From assembly GCA_947455145.1 (NCBI GenBank), contig CANGME010000001.1, positions 1 to 64,000 of the forward strand: 64,000 nucleotides of DNA, read 5' to 3'. Positions within the stretch are counted from its first letter, which is position 1, and each line of letters begins with the position of its first letter. The notes below the pieces were generated by a model. It did no database searches. It was not told where the DNA came from and saw only the letters and a list, made by a program, of their open reading frames with translations. Positions 18,805 through 28,768 of the stretch are shown here, in pieces. The translations under genes were made by a program, and so were the position numbers. The stretch comes from Comamonadaceae bacterium (GTDB lineage: Bacteria; Pseudomonadota; Gammaproteobacteria; Burkholderiales; Burkholderiaceae_C).

Positions 18805-20265
18805 ATGCTGCGAATCTCGCCCGGCCCCGCCCATCCATTGCACAACCTTGCGGCAACGCGGCAACTTGAAGCCACCGCCGCAGCGCTTCTGTCCGCGCAC
18901 ACTTTGATGCAGCGCGCCGGGTTGGCGACGGCTCATCTGGCGCTGGCCCTGGCACCCCATGCCCGCCACATCTGGGTGGCCTGCGGGCCGGGCAACAACG
19001 GTGGCGACGGCCTCGAGGCCGCTATGCAACTCCAACGCATGGGCAAAACGCCTGTGGTCACTTGGCTGGGGGCTGCGCAGACGGCTCCTGTGGACGCCGC
19101 AGCGTCTCATGCACGGGCTTTAGCAGCTGGCGTCACTTTTACCAATGCGCCGCCACTCGAATGCGACCTGTGCATCGACGCGCTGCTGGGTATGGGCGCG
19201 AGTCGCCCTGCGCAGGGTTTGATGGCCGAATGGATCGCCCGCATCAACTCGCTTGATGCGCCCGTACTCGCCATTGACCTGCCCTCGGGCCTGAACGCGG
19301 ACACCGGGGCGGCCCTTGGCCCCTGCGTCATCGCCAGCCACACCCTGAGCCTGCTGACCCTCAAGCCGGGTTTATTCTCAGGCATGGGGCGCGATCAGTC
19401 GGGGGAAGTCTGGTTGGAGTCCTTGCGTGACGATTCATTCGATCCCCCCTTAAACCCTGCCGAACCCTGCGCCGTTTTGAATGCAGCGCCCATAGAACGC
19501 CTGCGACCTCACGCCACGCACAAAGGCAGTTACGGTGATGTCGCCATCATTGGCGGTGCGCCGGGCATGACGGGGGCCGCACTGTTGGCAGCCAGCGCCG
19601 CGTTGCACCAGGGTGCGGGTCGCGTCTTTGTCGGATTGTTGGACGGTGGTGGAATGGCGGTTGATTCGACCCAGCCCGAACTGATGTTTCGGCCTATTGA
19701 ATCGCTAGAAATCGCGTCCATGACTGTGGTGTGCGGCTGTGGTGGTGGCACAGCGATTGCCGCTCAACTAGGTAAAATTTTATCGACCGCACCACGATTG
19801 GTGCTCGACGCTGACGCTCTCAATTCAATAGCTAATGACGGACAATTGGCAAGCCTTTTAAAGGCAAGGCAGTATCGAAATCAGCTCACGGTTCTTACAC
19901 CGCACCCACTCGAAGCCGCCCGCTTGCTAGGCATCAGCACACAAGAGATTCAGCACAATCGCCAAGGCGCTGCCGAGCAACTGGCGCAACGCATGGGCTG
20001 CACGGTGGTGCTCAAGGGTTCGGGCAGCATCATCGCCAGCCCAGGAGCGCTCAGTGTCATCAACTCCACGGGTAATGCCCGGCTGGCCACGGCGGGTACG
20101 GGTGATGTGTTGGCGGGGATGATGGGGGCACGACTGGCCGCTGGGGCATCGACCCCATCTGCGGCCCATCAGGCAACCTGTGAGGCTGTTTACCTGCACG
20201 GTTTAAAAGCAGATCACTGGCCAATGCACCAGCCGCTCGCGGCGGGCGCACTGGCTAGACGTTGA
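18805..20265 (+). CDS. nnr: bifunctional NAD(P)H-hydrate epimerase / ADP-dependent dehydratase
   Basis: Repairs hydrated NADH and NADPH. The N-terminal YjeF_N epimerase domain (about residues 1-205) contains CGPGNNGGDGLEAA and the catalytic Asp region LCIDALLGMG. The C-terminal ribokinase-like dehydratase domain (about 225-486) has GSYGDVAIIGGAPGMTGAA and the nucleotide-site motif TAGTGDVLAGMMGA. The fused form is usual in proteobacteria. A weak dispersed-repeat-like stretch lies in the dehydratase domain (near 19821-19870). It ends about 50 bases before the convergent SDR. Confidence 0.93.
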   Translation: MLRISPGPAHPLHNLAATRQLEATAAALLSAHTLMQRAGLATAHLALALAPHARHIWVACGPGNNGGDGLEAAMQLQRMGKTPVVTWLGAAQTAPVDAAASHARALAAGVTFTNAPPLECDLCIDALLGMGASRPAQGLMAEWIARINSLDAPVLAIDLPSGLNADTGAALGPCVIASHTLSLLTLKPGLFSGMGRDQSGEVWLESLRDDSFDPPLNPAEPCAVLNAAPIERLRPHATHKGSYGDVAIIGGAPGMTGAALLAASAALHQGAGRVFVGLLDGGGMAVDSTQPELMFRPIESLEIASMTVVCGCGGGTAIAAQLGKILSTAPRLVLDADALNSIANDGQLASLLKARQYRNQLTVLTPHPLEAARLLGISTQEIQHNRQGAAEQLAQRMGCTVVLKGSGSIIASPGALSVINSTGNARLATAGTGDVLAGMMGARLAAGASTPSAAHQATCEAVYLHGLKADHWPMHQPLAAGALARR

Positions 20266-20313
20266 TCAACCAAGGGCAGCGCTGATCATCAGACTGTCCC
20301 GCAAGACCTCAGG

Positions 20314-21069
20314 TCAGCCGCGTCCCACAAACGGCATCTTGGTTGCCATCACGGTGTGGAACAGCACATTGGCTTCCAGCGGCAAGTTAGCCATGTACAG
20401 CACCGACTGGCCCACAATGTTCACGTCCATCAGCGGCTCAATCGCGATTTCACCATTGGCCTGAAGAATACCCTTGGCCATGCGCGCGGCCATCTCGGTT
20501 GCGGCATTGCCAATGTCAATCTGACCCACGGCGATGTTGTACTTGCGGCCATCGAGAGAGGCTGTTTTGGTCAGGCCCATCACACCGTGTTTGGTCGCGG
20601 TGTAGGCGATGGAGTTAGGGCGAGGCGTATGGGCCGAAATAGATCCGTTGTTGATGATGCGCCCACCCTGCGGGGTTTGCGCCTTCATCACGCGAAACGC
20701 CTGCTGAATGCACAGGAACATGCCGGTGAAATTGATGTCCACCACGTTCTTCCATTGCTCAACCGTCAGGTCTTCCAGCGCAATGCCGGGGGCGTTTACA
20801 CCCGCGTTGTTGAACAACACGTTCAAGTGGCCGAAAGTCTTCACAGTGGTTTCAAACAAATTCTGAACGTCCTGTGGGTTCGATACATCGGTGGGGACGA
20901 CCAGCGCCCGCTCACCCGCACCGCTCTCGGTGGCAACCCCTTGCAGGGGCTCAGCACGGCGACCGGCCAAAGCAACGTAGTAACCATCCTTCAACAAGGC
21001 CAAGGCGGCGGCCTTGCCTACGCCTGTACCGGCACCGGTCACGATGGCGACGCGTTTTGTAGAACTCAT
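20314..21069 (-). CDS. short-chain dehydrogenase/reductase
   Basis: Classical SDR of 251 residues with cofactor motif [15 protein letters not shown], and active-site Ser (NNGSISAH) and Tyr/Lys (YTATKHG). ATG 21069 is used because AGGAGAAAAAA precedes it, although the frame opens at 21120. The C-terminal block [20 protein letters not shown] resembles unnamed SDRs common in Burkholderiales. The physiological substrate cannot be read. It lies on the same strand as rnr, 75 bases downstream of it. Confidence 0.85.
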   Translation of the reverse strand: MSSTKRVAIVTGAGTGVGKAAALALLKDGYYVALAGRRAEPLQGVATESGAGERALVVPTDVSNPQDVQNLFETTVKTFGHLNVLFNNAGVNAPGIALEDLTVEQWKNVVDINFTGMFLCIQQAFRVMKAQTPQGGRIINNGSISAHTPRPNSIAYTATKHGVMGLTKTASLDGRKYNIAVGQIDIGNAATEMAARMAKGILQANGEIAIEPLMDVNIVGQSVLYMANLPLEANVLFHTVMATKMPFVGRG

Positions 21070-21144
21070 TTTTTTCTCCTGAATAAATGGACAATTGAAT
21101 TGATAAAAATCGGGGCACACTGGCCCCGATGATTGGCGTCGATA

Positions 21145-23421
21145 TTAACGCCGAGATTTGCGACTCTTGCCCTTGCCCGATTCTGGTCGGCCAGTGTCTT
21201 TCTTGGCGGCTGCCTTAAGAGCCTGAATCGGCGAAGGATGAGCCCGAGCTTGCGCAGCTTCAGCCTTCTTTGAAGCACGGCGGCGCGAGCCTTTGGGTGT
21301 CACGCCCTCATCAAAGCGACGCTCATTCTCTGGGGGCAACCCCTTGTCCTTCATGGCCCGAGCCACGCGCTCTTCGCCCTCGTTCACCAAGCGGAAATCA
21401 ATGCGCCGCCCATCCAAATCGACCCGACTCACCTGCACGCGCACCCGTGTGCCCACGGCGTAACGGATGCCAGTGCGTTCGCCCCGCAACTCTTGGCGCG
21501 CCTCGTCAAAGCGGAAGTATTCACCGCCCAGCTCGGTGATGTGCACCAAGCCTTCGACGTACATGGCGTCCAAGGTGACAAAGATGCCAAAACCGGTAGC
21601 CGCGGTGACGATGCCGCTGTACTCCTCTCCCAAATGCTCGCGCATGTACTTGCACTTGAGCCAGGCTTCCACGTCACGACTGGCTTCGTCGGCGCGGCGT
21701 TCGTTGGCGCTGCAGTGCAGACCGGCAGCTTGCCAGGCCATCTGCTCGGCGCTGGCTTTTTTGGGTTTGGCACCACCGGCCTTGAGCTTGGCCGCATCGC
21801 TTTTTTCAATTCGACGGGTGAGCTTGGCATGCGCCTCGCCCGGTGTGGGCAAGGCGGGCAATTGGTAACGCGTTTTGCCGAGGATGGCTTTGATGACGCG
21901 GTGCACCAGCAGATCAGGATAGCGCCGGATCGGGCTGGTGAAGTGCGTGTAGGCGTCAAAGGCCAAGCCAAAGTGGCCGCTGTTAGCGGGGGTGTAAATC
22001 GCCTGCTGCATGGAGCGCAACAGCATGGCGTGGATTTGCTGCGCGTCGGGACGGTCTTTGGTGGCCAGGGCGATGGCCTGGAACTCGCCGGGAGAAGGGT
22101 CATCGCTGATCGTCATGCCTACACCCGTGGCCTTGAGGTAGTTGCGCAGCAACTCATTCTTCTCGGGCGTCGGCCCTTCGTGCACGCGGAACAGGCCGGC
22201 TTGTTTGCTCTGAGCGATGAAGTCCGCACTGCACACATTGGCCGCCAGCATGGCCTCCTCGATCAGGCGGTGCGCCTCATTGCGGGTGCGCGGCACAATT
22301 TTTTCAATGCGCCCACTCTCATCGCAAACAATCTGCGTCTCGGTCGTCTCAAAATCAACCGCACCGCGCTTACCTCGGGCCACCAGCAAAGCGCGGTAGA
22401 CCTCAGAAAGGTTGAGCAAATCATCCACGCGCTCTTTGCGCTTCAAGGCCTCCGGCCCGTTGGTGTTGGTCAAAATTGCAGCTACCTCGGTGTAGGTAAA
22501 GCGCGCATGACTCCACATCACCGCTGGGTAGAACTGGTACGCCGAGACTTCGCCCTCGGTCGTCACGAACATATCGCAAACCATGCACAGGCGCTCGACC
22601 TCGGGGTTCAAAGAGCACAGACCGTTGGACAGCTTCTCCGGCAGCATAGGGATAACGCGGCGCGGGAAATAGACGCTGGTGGCGCGTTCATACGCATCCA
22701 CGTCAATGGCCGAGCCGGTCTCAACATAATGGCTCACATCGGCAATCGCCACCAGCAAGCGCCAGCCTTTGATGGCCGAGCGACCTTTGCCCTGCGTGGC
22801 AGGCTCGCAGTACACCGCATCATCAAAGTCGCGCGCGTCTTCGCCGTCAATCGTCACCAGCGGCACATCGGTCAGATCAACGCGGTGTCGTTTGTCCTCA
22901 GGGCGCACCTTGTCAGGCAGGCCACGGGCCAGTGCAATGCAGGCGTCAGAGAACACATGCGGCACGCTGTACTTGCGCACTGCAATTTCAATCTCCATGC
23001 CGGGGTCATCCACCTCACCCAGCACCTCTTTGACACGGCCCACCGGCTGGCCAAACAGCGACGGCGGCTCGACCAACTCGACCACCACCACTTGGCCCGC
23101 TTTGGCGTCACCGGTGGCGCTCTTGGGGATCATCACGTCTTGGCCGTAGCGCTTGTCCTCGGGTGCCACGATCCAGATGCCGCTCTCATGCAGTAGGCGA
23201 CCGATGATGGGCTGCGGTGGGCGCTCAATGATCTCTACCACGCGGCCCTCAGGTCGGCCCTTGCGGTCAGAGCGCGCGATGCGCACCTTGATGCGGTCTT
23301 TGTGCAAGACGGCGCGCATCTCGTTGGGCGGCAGATAGATGTCGGGCTCGCCATCGTCACGGGTGACGAAGCCATGGCCGTCGCGGTGTCCTTGAACAAC
23401 GCCTTCAATTTCGTCCAGCAA
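21145..23421 (-). CDS. rnr: ribonuclease R
   Basis: Processive 3'-5' exoribonuclease that degrades structured RNA and takes part in rRNA quality control. Domains in order: cold-shock OB folds (about residues 5-190), the RNB catalytic domain beginning VTIDGEDARDFDDAVYC with its metal-binding Asp cluster, an S1 domain (EEYSGIVTAATGFGIFVTLD, about 600-690), and a basic Lys/Arg tail. The only canonical in-frame start is TTG 23421, which lacks a Shine-Dalgarno. An AGGAGAGAGAG lies instead before an in-frame ATC at 23448, from which homologue-like residues KNTNPTSG precede LLDEIEG. The real start may therefore be 23448. Confidence 0.93.
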   Translation of the reverse strand: MLDEIEGVVQGHRDGHGFVTRDDGEPDIYLPPNEMRAVLHKDRIKVRIARSDRKGRPEGRVVEIIERPPQPIIGRLLHESGIWIVAPEDKRYGQDVMIPKSATGDAKAGQVVVVELVEPPSLFGQPVGRVKEVLGEVDDPGMEIEIAVRKYSVPHVFSDACIALARGLPDKVRPEDKRHRVDLTDVPLVTIDGEDARDFDDAVYCEPATQGKGRSAIKGWRLLVAIADVSHYVETGSAIDVDAYERATSVYFPRRVIPMLPEKLSNGLCSLNPEVERLCMVCDMFVTTEGEVSAYQFYPAVMWSHARFTYTEVAAILTNTNGPEALKRKERVDDLLNLSEVYRALLVARGKRGAVDFETTETQIVCDESGRIEKIVPRTRNEAHRLIEEAMLAANVCSADFIAQSKQAGLFRVHEGPTPEKNELLRNYLKATGVGMTISDDPSPGEFQAIALATKDRPDAQQIHAMLLRSMQQAIYTPANSGHFGLAFDAYTHFTSPIRRYPDLLVHRVIKAILGKTRYQLPALPTPGEAHAKLTRRIEKSDAAKLKAGGAKPKKASAEQMAWQAAGLHCSANERRADEASRDVEAWLKCKYMREHLGEEYSGIVTAATGFGIFVTLDAMYVEGLVHITELGGEYFRFDEARQELRGERTGIRYAVGTRVRVQVSRVDLDGRRIDFRLVNEGEERVARAMKDKGLPPENERRFDEGVTPKGSRRRASKKAEAAQARAHPSPIQALKAAAKKDTGRPESGKGKSRKSRR

Positions 23422-23584
23422 TCCGCTGGTTGGATTGGTATTTTTGATAAAAAACTCTCTCTCCTGGAAGCCCAGGTGGCTTAACTATATGTGGGTTGAC
23501 GCTCGACTTATGTAGAACGAAAAAAGATCGTGATTTACAGGATCAGCTCAATGGAAATCATCGAAACCCCCTCTGAGCCTATGC

Positions 23585-23590
23585 TATACT
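23585..23590 (+). promoter_or_regulatory. candidate -10 of the tRNA-Leu promoter
   Basis: TATACT, preceded by TGC as an extended -10, ends 13 bases before the mature 5' end of tRNA-Leu. No strong -35 is apparent. The same hexamer precedes the tRNA-Val gene in this window. Confidence 0.45.
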
Positions 23591-23603
23591 AGCACTCGTT
23601 GTG

Positions 23604-23690
23604 GCCCAGGTGGCGAAATTGGTAGACGCACCAGCTTCAGGTGCTGGCGTTCGCAAGGACGTGGAAGTTCGAGTCTTCTCCTGGGCACCA
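23604..23690 (+). tRNA. tRNA-Leu (anticodon CAG)
   Basis: An 87-base class II tRNA that starts GCCCAGG and ends CCTGGGC plus discriminator A, with CCA encoded. The anticodon arm CCAGC-TTCAGGT-GCTGG gives anticodon CAG, reading CUG. The long variable arm and the T arm (GAAG-TTCGAGT-CTTC) are both present. It is followed at once by a terminator, so it forms a single-gene transcript between the divergent rnr and the convergent rimO. Confidence 0.97.
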
Positions 23691-23696
23691 CTTTGG

Positions 23697-23725
23697 AAAG
23701 CCCCATGCATTTGCATGGGGCTTTT
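23697..23725 (+). terminator. intrinsic terminator of tRNA-Leu
   Basis: The stem GCCCCATGCA / TGCATGGGGC with a TT centre is followed by TTTTT, seven bases after the tRNA. On the minus strand the T-run is short (CTTT), so it mainly serves the tRNA. Confidence 0.88.
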
Positions 23726-23737
23726 TATTTTGTCGAA

Positions 23738-25120
23738 TCAGATGGGCAGCGCCACCAAATCATGGCCCTGCGTGCCCACGATGCGCGCGCGAGTGAACTC
23801 ACCCACTTTGAGCGTTTTGCTGATCTTCTCTGGCGGCAGCAATCTCACCGTGCCGTCAATCTCTGGCGCATCGGCATAGGTACGACCTACACCACCCTTG
23901 CGGCCCATTGCGGGGGCCGAATCCACCAACACCTGCATCGTGGCCCCCACGCGGCGTTGCAGCTTGGCGGCTGACACTTCTTCGGCAACGGCCATGAAGC
24001 GAGCGCGCCGCTCTTCGCGCAATTCAAAAGGCAACATGCCGGGGATGTCGTTAGCCGCAGCGCCTTTGACGGGGCTGTAGGCAAAGCAACCCGCGCGGTC
24101 AATTTGCGCCTCACGCATGAAATCAAGCAGGTGCTCGAACTCACTCTCAGTCTCACCCGGAAAACCAGCGATGAAGGTGCTGCGAATCACGATCTCGGGG
24201 CAGATCTCGCGCCAGTTCTGAATGCGCTCCAGATTGCGCTCGCCACTGGCCGGACGCTTCATGCGTTTGAGCACATCGGGGTGGCTGTGTTGCAAAGGCA
24301 CGTCCAGGTACGGCAACACCTTGCCGGTGGCCATCAGCGGGAGGATCGCGTCCACACTCGGGTAAGGGTACACATAGTGCAAACGCACCCACGCGCCATA
24401 GGGCTCGGCCATTTCACCTAGCGTCTGCACCAGCTCCAGCATGCGGGTTTTGACCGGCGTGCCATCGAAGAAGCCCGTGCGGTATTTCACGTCAACGCCG
24501 TAGGCCGAGGTGTCTTGGCTGATCACCAACAACTCTTTGACGCCGCCTTCAAACAAAGCGCGCGCCTCTTTGAGCACATCACCAATCGGGCGCGAGACCA
24601 AGTCACCACGCATAGACGGGATGATGCAAAACGTGCAGCGGTGGTTGCAGCCTTCGCTGATCTTCAGGTAGGCGTAATGGCGTGGCGTGAGCTTGATGCC
24701 CGCAATGCCAAAAGGGCTGGGCACCAGGTCAATGAAAGGATTGTGTGGCTTGGGCAGGTTGGCGTGCACCGCGTCCATCACTTCTTGCGTGGCGTGCGGG
24801 CCGGTGACAGCCAGCACCTTGGGGTGCATCTGGCGCACCAGATTGCCGCCGTCTTCACCCGTCTTGGCTCCCAGGCAACCTGTGACGATGACGCGGCCGT
24901 TCTCAGCCAGCGCTTCACCAATCGTGTCCAGGCTTTCTTTGACCGCATCGTCAATGAAACCGCAGGTGTTCACGATGACCAGATCCGCGCCTTCAAACGT
25001 CTTGACGGTCTCGTAGCCCTCAGCGTTCAACTGCGTGAGGATCAACTCGGAGTCGGTCAAAGCCTTGGGGCAACCCAGGCTGACAAATCCAATTTTGGCG
25101 GTGGTAGGTACGGCTGACAT
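23738..25120 (-). CDS. rimO: ribosomal protein S12 methylthiotransferase
   Basis: Radical-SAM enzyme that adds a methylthio group to the conserved Asp of ribosomal protein S12. The N-terminal UPF0004 domain has three cluster cysteines in [26 protein letters not shown] and VTGCLGAK. The radical-SAM motif is CNHRCTFC, and a C-terminal TRAM domain follows (about residues 385-460). [12 protein letters not shown] is diagnostic for RimO against MiaB. I use ATG 25120 (460 residues); an in-frame TTG lies at 25135. Confidence 0.95.
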   Translation of the reverse strand: MSAVPTTAKIGFVSLGCPKALTDSELILTQLNAEGYETVKTFEGADLVIVNTCGFIDDAVKESLDTIGEALAENGRVIVTGCLGAKTGEDGGNLVRQMHPKVLAVTGPHATQEVMDAVHANLPKPHNPFIDLVPSPFGIAGIKLTPRHYAYLKISEGCNHRCTFCIIPSMRGDLVSRPIGDVLKEARALFEGGVKELLVISQDTSAYGVDVKYRTGFFDGTPVKTRMLELVQTLGEMAEPYGAWVRLHYVYPYPSVDAILPLMATGKVLPYLDVPLQHSHPDVLKRMKRPASGERNLERIQNWREICPEIVIRSTFIAGFPGETESEFEHLLDFMREAQIDRAGCFAYSPVKGAAANDIPGMLPFELREERRARFMAVAEEVSAAKLQRRVGATMQVLVDSAPAMGRKGGVGRTYADAPEIDGTVRLLPPEKISKTLKVGEFTRARIVGTQGHDLVALPI

Positions 25121-25161
25121 AGATTCTGTTTTCAATGGAGGGGCTTCGCAGCTTTTGCGAT

Positions 25162-25695
25162 TTAACGTTTAAGACCAAAGGTTTCGAGCATCTGCTCGGT
25201 CTGCTTTTGCATCTGCTCTTGGAACTGCAGCATCATGTTTTTGGACTGCTCAATGTTGTTGTTCAACAGCCCTTGTATCGAAGGCGACTGCAGTCCCATG
25301 AACTGCGCCCACAACTCAGGCGTCATCTGCTTGGATTGCTCACCCAGCTTGGTCTGCACATCTTGCATGGCATTGATGTTTTTCTCAAGATAGCTACCCA
25401 TAAAACCGTGCATCGCTTTGCCATAAAAACGGATGATGCTGGAGAGCACCTCCGTAGTAAACATGGGCGTGCCGCAGTCTTCTTCTTCCAAAATGATTTG
25501 CAGCAAAATGCTTCGCGTTAAATCCTCACCACTCTTGACATCCTGCACCACAAAAGGACTGCTCTTAAGCACCAACTGCTTGATCTCGGCCAGCGTAATG
25601 TAGGTCGAAGCGTTGGTGTCGTACAGACGACGGTTGGGGTATTTTTTAATGACATGCGCGCTTGGGGTCGCAGGTTCATTTTTTTTGGTTTTCAT
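25162..25695 (-). CDS. phaR: polyhydroxyalkanoate synthesis repressor PhaR
   Basis: DNA- and granule-binding regulator of poly-3-hydroxybutyrate synthesis; it represses phasin genes until granules titrate it away. The N-terminal PHB accumulation-regulator domain is clear ([20 protein letters not shown], about residues 14-75). It is followed by the second PHB-acc repeat and a Gln/Met-rich C-terminal helix ([19 protein letters not shown]). The ATG at 25695 has GAGGAG nine bases upstream; the longer frame to 25821 is not protein-like. It suggests that the host stores PHA, although no pha synthase is in the window. Confidence 0.93.
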   Translation of the reverse strand: MKTKKNEPATPSAHVIKKYPNRRLYDTNASTYITLAEIKQLVLKSSPFVVQDVKSGEDLTRSILLQIILEEEDCGTPMFTTEVLSSIIRFYGKAMHGFMGSYLEKNINAMQDVQTKLGEQSKQMTPELWAQFMGLQSPSIQGLLNNNIEQSKNMMLQFQEQMQKQTEQMLETFGLKR

Positions 25696-25846
25696 ATCTG
25701 AATTCTCCTCTTGTCGATCATCTAGCCGATCAAGTTGGCTGATGAGACAACTATATTGCACTGAAACACTTGGAAGGAGATCATTTGCTGAAAGCCCCCA
25801 AAGATCACTTTGGGGTAGCAAAAGAGATACTGAACTCGAAAACTAT

Positions 25847-25923
25847 TGGTAGGCGCGATTGGACTCGAACCAACGACCCCCACCATGTCAAGGTGGTGCT
25901 CTAACCAGCTGAGCTACGCGCCT
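25847..25923 (-). tRNA. tRNA-Val (anticodon GAC)
   Basis: A 77-base cloverleaf on the minus strand. The acceptor AGGCGCG pairs with CGCGCCT, followed by discriminator A and encoded CCA. The D arm is GCTCAGCTGGTTAGAGC. The anticodon arm CCACC-TTGACAT-GGTGG gives GAC, and the T arm GTTGG-TTCGAGT-CCAAT is standard. It reads GUC/GUU valine codons. Confidence 0.97.
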
Positions 25924-25942
25924 ACAGTATTCGAGAGGCCGA

Positions 25943-25948
25943 AGTATA
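25943..25948 (-). promoter_or_regulatory. candidate -10 of the tRNA-Val promoter
   Basis: The minus strand reads TATACT 20 bases upstream of the tRNA 5' end, suitable for a short leader removed by RNase P. The -35 is not obvious. Confidence 0.4.
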
Positions 25949-26052
25949 ACAGGCAAATTTCAGTGTTCTGACGCGTTGAAGCAATTATTGTTTGATGCAC
26001 GATAATTTAAGGCTAAGTTCAACATCACGCATCTCATTTTTAAGGAGTTCTC

Positions 26053-26811
26053 ATGGACATTTCAGGCAAAGTTTTCATCGTTACCGGCGGCGCATCAGGT
26101 CTGGGCGAAGGCACGGCTCGCATGCTCGCAGCCAAGGGTGCCATCGTCGTCATTGCCGACATGCAGGCCGACAAAGGCGAAGCTGTTGCCAATGAAATCG
26201 GTGGTGCTTTCGTCAAGTGCGACGTGACCTCGGAGGCCGATGGACAAGCCGTCGTGGAAAAGGCCACCGCCCTGGGCAAACTCATGGGCTTGGTGAACTG
26301 CGCAGGTATCGCCACGGGTGAAAAAACCGTAGGCAAAAACGGTCCGCACAATTTCGACAACTTCAAGCGCACCGTCACCATCAACCTGATCGGCAGCTTC
26401 AACATGATTCGCTTGGCCGCCGACGCCATGTGCAAAAACGAGCCCGAGCCCACCATGGAGCGTGGCTGCATGATCAGCACGGCTTCGGTCGCCGCTTACG
26501 ACGGTCAAATCGGCCAAGCCGCCTACAGCGCCTCCAAAGGCGGCATTGTCGGCATGACGCTGCCCATCGCCCGCGACTTGGCGCGCAACGGCATTCGCAA
26601 CATGACCATCGCCCCCGGCATCATGGGCACTCCCATGATGTTTGGCATGCCCAAAGACGTGCAAGATGCGCTGGCCGCAGCCGTGCCCTTTCCTAGCCGC
26701 CTGGGCACGCCGCAAGACTACGCCAAGCTGGCCGTTCACATCTTTGAGAACGACCTGCTCAACGGCGAAACCATCCGATTGGATGGCGCCATTCGCCTGG
26801 CACCAAAATAA
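26053..26811 (+). CDS. SDR, 3-hydroxyacyl-CoA dehydrogenase type-2-like
   Basis: Short-chain dehydrogenase of 252 residues resembling the HSD17B10/type-2 3-hydroxyacyl-CoA dehydrogenases used in fatty-acid and branched-chain acyl-CoA breakdown. Motifs are TGGASGLGEGTARML for cofactor, VNCAG, active-site STASVAAYDGQIGQAAYSASK, and the family-typical end (TIAPGIMGTPMMFGMP, then GETIRLDGAIRLAPK). AAGGAG lies six bases before the ATG. The neighbours give no pathway; the assignment is by family likeness. Confidence 0.82.
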   Translation: MDISGKVFIVTGGASGLGEGTARMLAAKGAIVVIADMQADKGEAVANEIGGAFVKCDVTSEADGQAVVEKATALGKLMGLVNCAGIATGEKTVGKNGPHNFDNFKRTVTINLIGSFNMIRLAADAMCKNEPEPTMERGCMISTASVAAYDGQIGQAAYSASKGGIVGMTLPIARDLARNGIRNMTIAPGIMGTPMMFGMPKDVQDALAAAVPFPSRLGTPQDYAKLAVHIFENDLLNGETIRLDGAIRLAPK

Positions 26812-26861
26812 GTCGCTATTTTTTTAATGACTGCTCACGCATATATCCATTAGGTTTGAGC

Positions 26862-28718
26862 ATGTTTTCACTTAAATTTTTCCGCACTGGGAGCGTTAAG
26901 CACGTCTTAGTTTGGCTCAATCTGGTACTGCTTGCCGGGTGCACAACAGCATTGGCCCAGTCGCCTTTACAGGAGTCGATTCAGTCTGAGGTGGCTTCGG
27001 TTTATGCTGATAAACCCGGCTGGACCAGTAACAAATTTGCGGTTGCCGCAGCCAATCCACTGGCCACTAAGGCGGGTTATCAGGTGCTCAAAGCGGGCGG
27101 CAGCGCGACCGATGCAGCCATCGCCGTACAGATGGTGCTGACGCTGGTGGAGCCACAAAACAGTGGCATCGGTGGCGGCGCTTTCCTGCTGCACTTTGAT
27201 GGACGAGTGGTCGAGGCCTATGACGGCCGAGAGACTGCGCCTGCCGCAGCCAATGAGACGCTGCTAATGGGCGCGAATGGCAAACCCTTGTCGTTTTACG
27301 ATGCCGTTGTGGGTGGCCGTTCAGTGGGTACACCGGGCACGGTAGCCGTGCTGGAGATGGTGCACAAGCAACACGGCAAACTGCCTTGGGCACAGCTGTT
27401 TGAACCCGCCATTGCCTTGGCCAGCGAGGGCTTCAAGGTCAGCCCCCGACTGAATTCTCTGCTGGGCACTGACCCGTACCTAAAAAAAGACCCCGTAGCC
27501 AACGCTTATTTTTACAAGGCAGATGGCTCGCCCCATGAAGTCGGCTACGTGCTGCGCAACCCGGCGCTGGCTGAGGTTTTAAAAAAAATCGCCCAACACG
27601 GTGCCAAAGCCATGCAAGTGGGTGAAGTGGCCCAGGCCATCGTGGACAAGGTTCAAAAGCACCCCTCGAATCCAGGCCAACTCAGCCTAGTTGATTTGGC
27701 GAACTACAAGGCCATCAAACGTACGCCGCTTTGCCATGACTACAAGGCCAGAGCCAAGGATTTTCGGGTCTGCGGCTTTCCGCCTCCGAGTTCTGGAGCC
27801 ATTGCCATTGGCCAAATTCTGGGTCTGCTTAACCAGACAAACGCTGCCGACCTGCCCTTGCACCAAGGCCTACCGTCCGCCGACTGGTTGCACCTCTACA
27901 CCGAGGCATCGCGTCTGGCGTTTGCAGACCGTGCCCAGTACCTTGGTGACCCCGACTTTGTAAAGCCGCCCGCTGGCAACTGGATGAGCCTGTTAGATAC
28001 GACCTATCTGACTGGGCGCGCCCTACTGATCAACAAAGCACCCGATGCCATGAGCATGAAATCGGCCAAACCGGGATCACCCGGCGGCATTCGAACGTCT
28101 TTTGCGCCGATGCCTGAGCAAGTCGAATATGGCACCTCGCACATCTCCATTGTGGATGCATGGGGCAACGGCATCGCCATGACCACCACCATCGAAAACG
28201 GGTTTGGTTCGAGGCAAATGGTGACGGTCAACCCGGCACTGTCGGGTGGATTTCTACTCAACAATGAACTCACAGATTTCAGTTTTTCACCGACTGATGC
28301 ATCCGGCATCCCCATCGCCAACCGCGTGCAACCCGGCAAGCGCCCCCGCTCCAGCATGTCGCCCACACTGATTTTTGACAAGGCCAGTGGCGCTTTGGTG
28401 ATGAGTGTGGGCAGCCCCGGCGGCGCGCAGATCATTCACTTCACCGCCAAAACCATTTATGGCGTGCTCAACTGGGGGCTGCTGCCGCAGCAAGCCATCA
28501 GCTTGCCCAATTTCGGCTCTCTCAACGGGCCCACTCAGTTGGAGGAAAAACGCTTCCCCAAAACCACCGTCGATGCCCTCAACGCACGAGGCCACGAGGT
28601 TCGGGAGGTCAACATGACCAGCGGTTTACAAGCCATTAGCCGTGGAGAGGTTCAGGGTGCGCCGGTGTGGCTGAGCGGTGCAGATCCACGCCGTGAGGGC
28701 ATCGTGATGGGCGAATAA
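26862..28718 (+). CDS. ggt: gamma-glutamyltransferase, exported (probable lipoprotein)
   Basis: Ntn-hydrolase that removes or transfers the gamma-glutamyl group of glutathione outside the cytoplasm. The N-terminus has a lipobox-like LVLLAGC, so it may be a lipoprotein. The large-subunit start TSNKFAVAAANPLATKAGYQVL is recognisable, as is the autocleavage site YGTSHISIVDAWGNGIAM, whose Thr becomes the nucleophile of the small subunit. The C-terminal SPGGAQIIHFTAKTIYGVLNWG is typical. I use ATG 26862; a TTG lies six bases upstream. The next gene, 50 bases on, also acts on glutathione-type peptides. Confidence 0.93.
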   Translation: MFSLKFFRTGSVKHVLVWLNLVLLAGCTTALAQSPLQESIQSEVASVYADKPGWTSNKFAVAAANPLATKAGYQVLKAGGSATDAAIAVQMVLTLVEPQNSGIGGGAFLLHFDGRVVEAYDGRETAPAAANETLLMGANGKPLSFYDAVVGGRSVGTPGTVAVLEMVHKQHGKLPWAQLFEPAIALASEGFKVSPRLNSLLGTDPYLKKDPVANAYFYKADGSPHEVGYVLRNPALAEVLKKIAQHGAKAMQVGEVAQAIVDKVQKHPSNPGQLSLVDLANYKAIKRTPLCHDYKARAKDFRVCGFPPPSSGAIAIGQILGLLNQTNAADLPLHQGLPSADWLHLYTEASRLAFADRAQYLGDPDFVKPPAGNWMSLLDTTYLTGRALLINKAPDAMSMKSAKPGSPGGIRTSFAPMPEQVEYGTSHISIVDAWGNGIAMTTTIENGFGSRQMVTVNPALSGGFLLNNELTDFSFSPTDASGIPIANRVQPGKRPRSSMSPTLIFDKASGALVMSVGSPGGAQIIHFTAKTIYGVLNWGLLPQQAISLPNFGSLNGPTQLEEKRFPKTTVDALNARGHEVREVNMTSGLQAISRGEVQGAPVWLSGADPRREGIVMGE

Positions 28719-28768
28719 TTGAGCTTGCCTTTAAACTGGCTCTTTTGCTCAGCGCCCGGAGATTTTCA

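Noticed and set aside
21493-23196. A 567-codon open frame on the plus strand opposite rnr
   Set aside because: It lies wholly antisense to RNase R, whose domains and motifs are clear. The antisense translation has no recognisable domain and is a by-product of high-GC codon usage.
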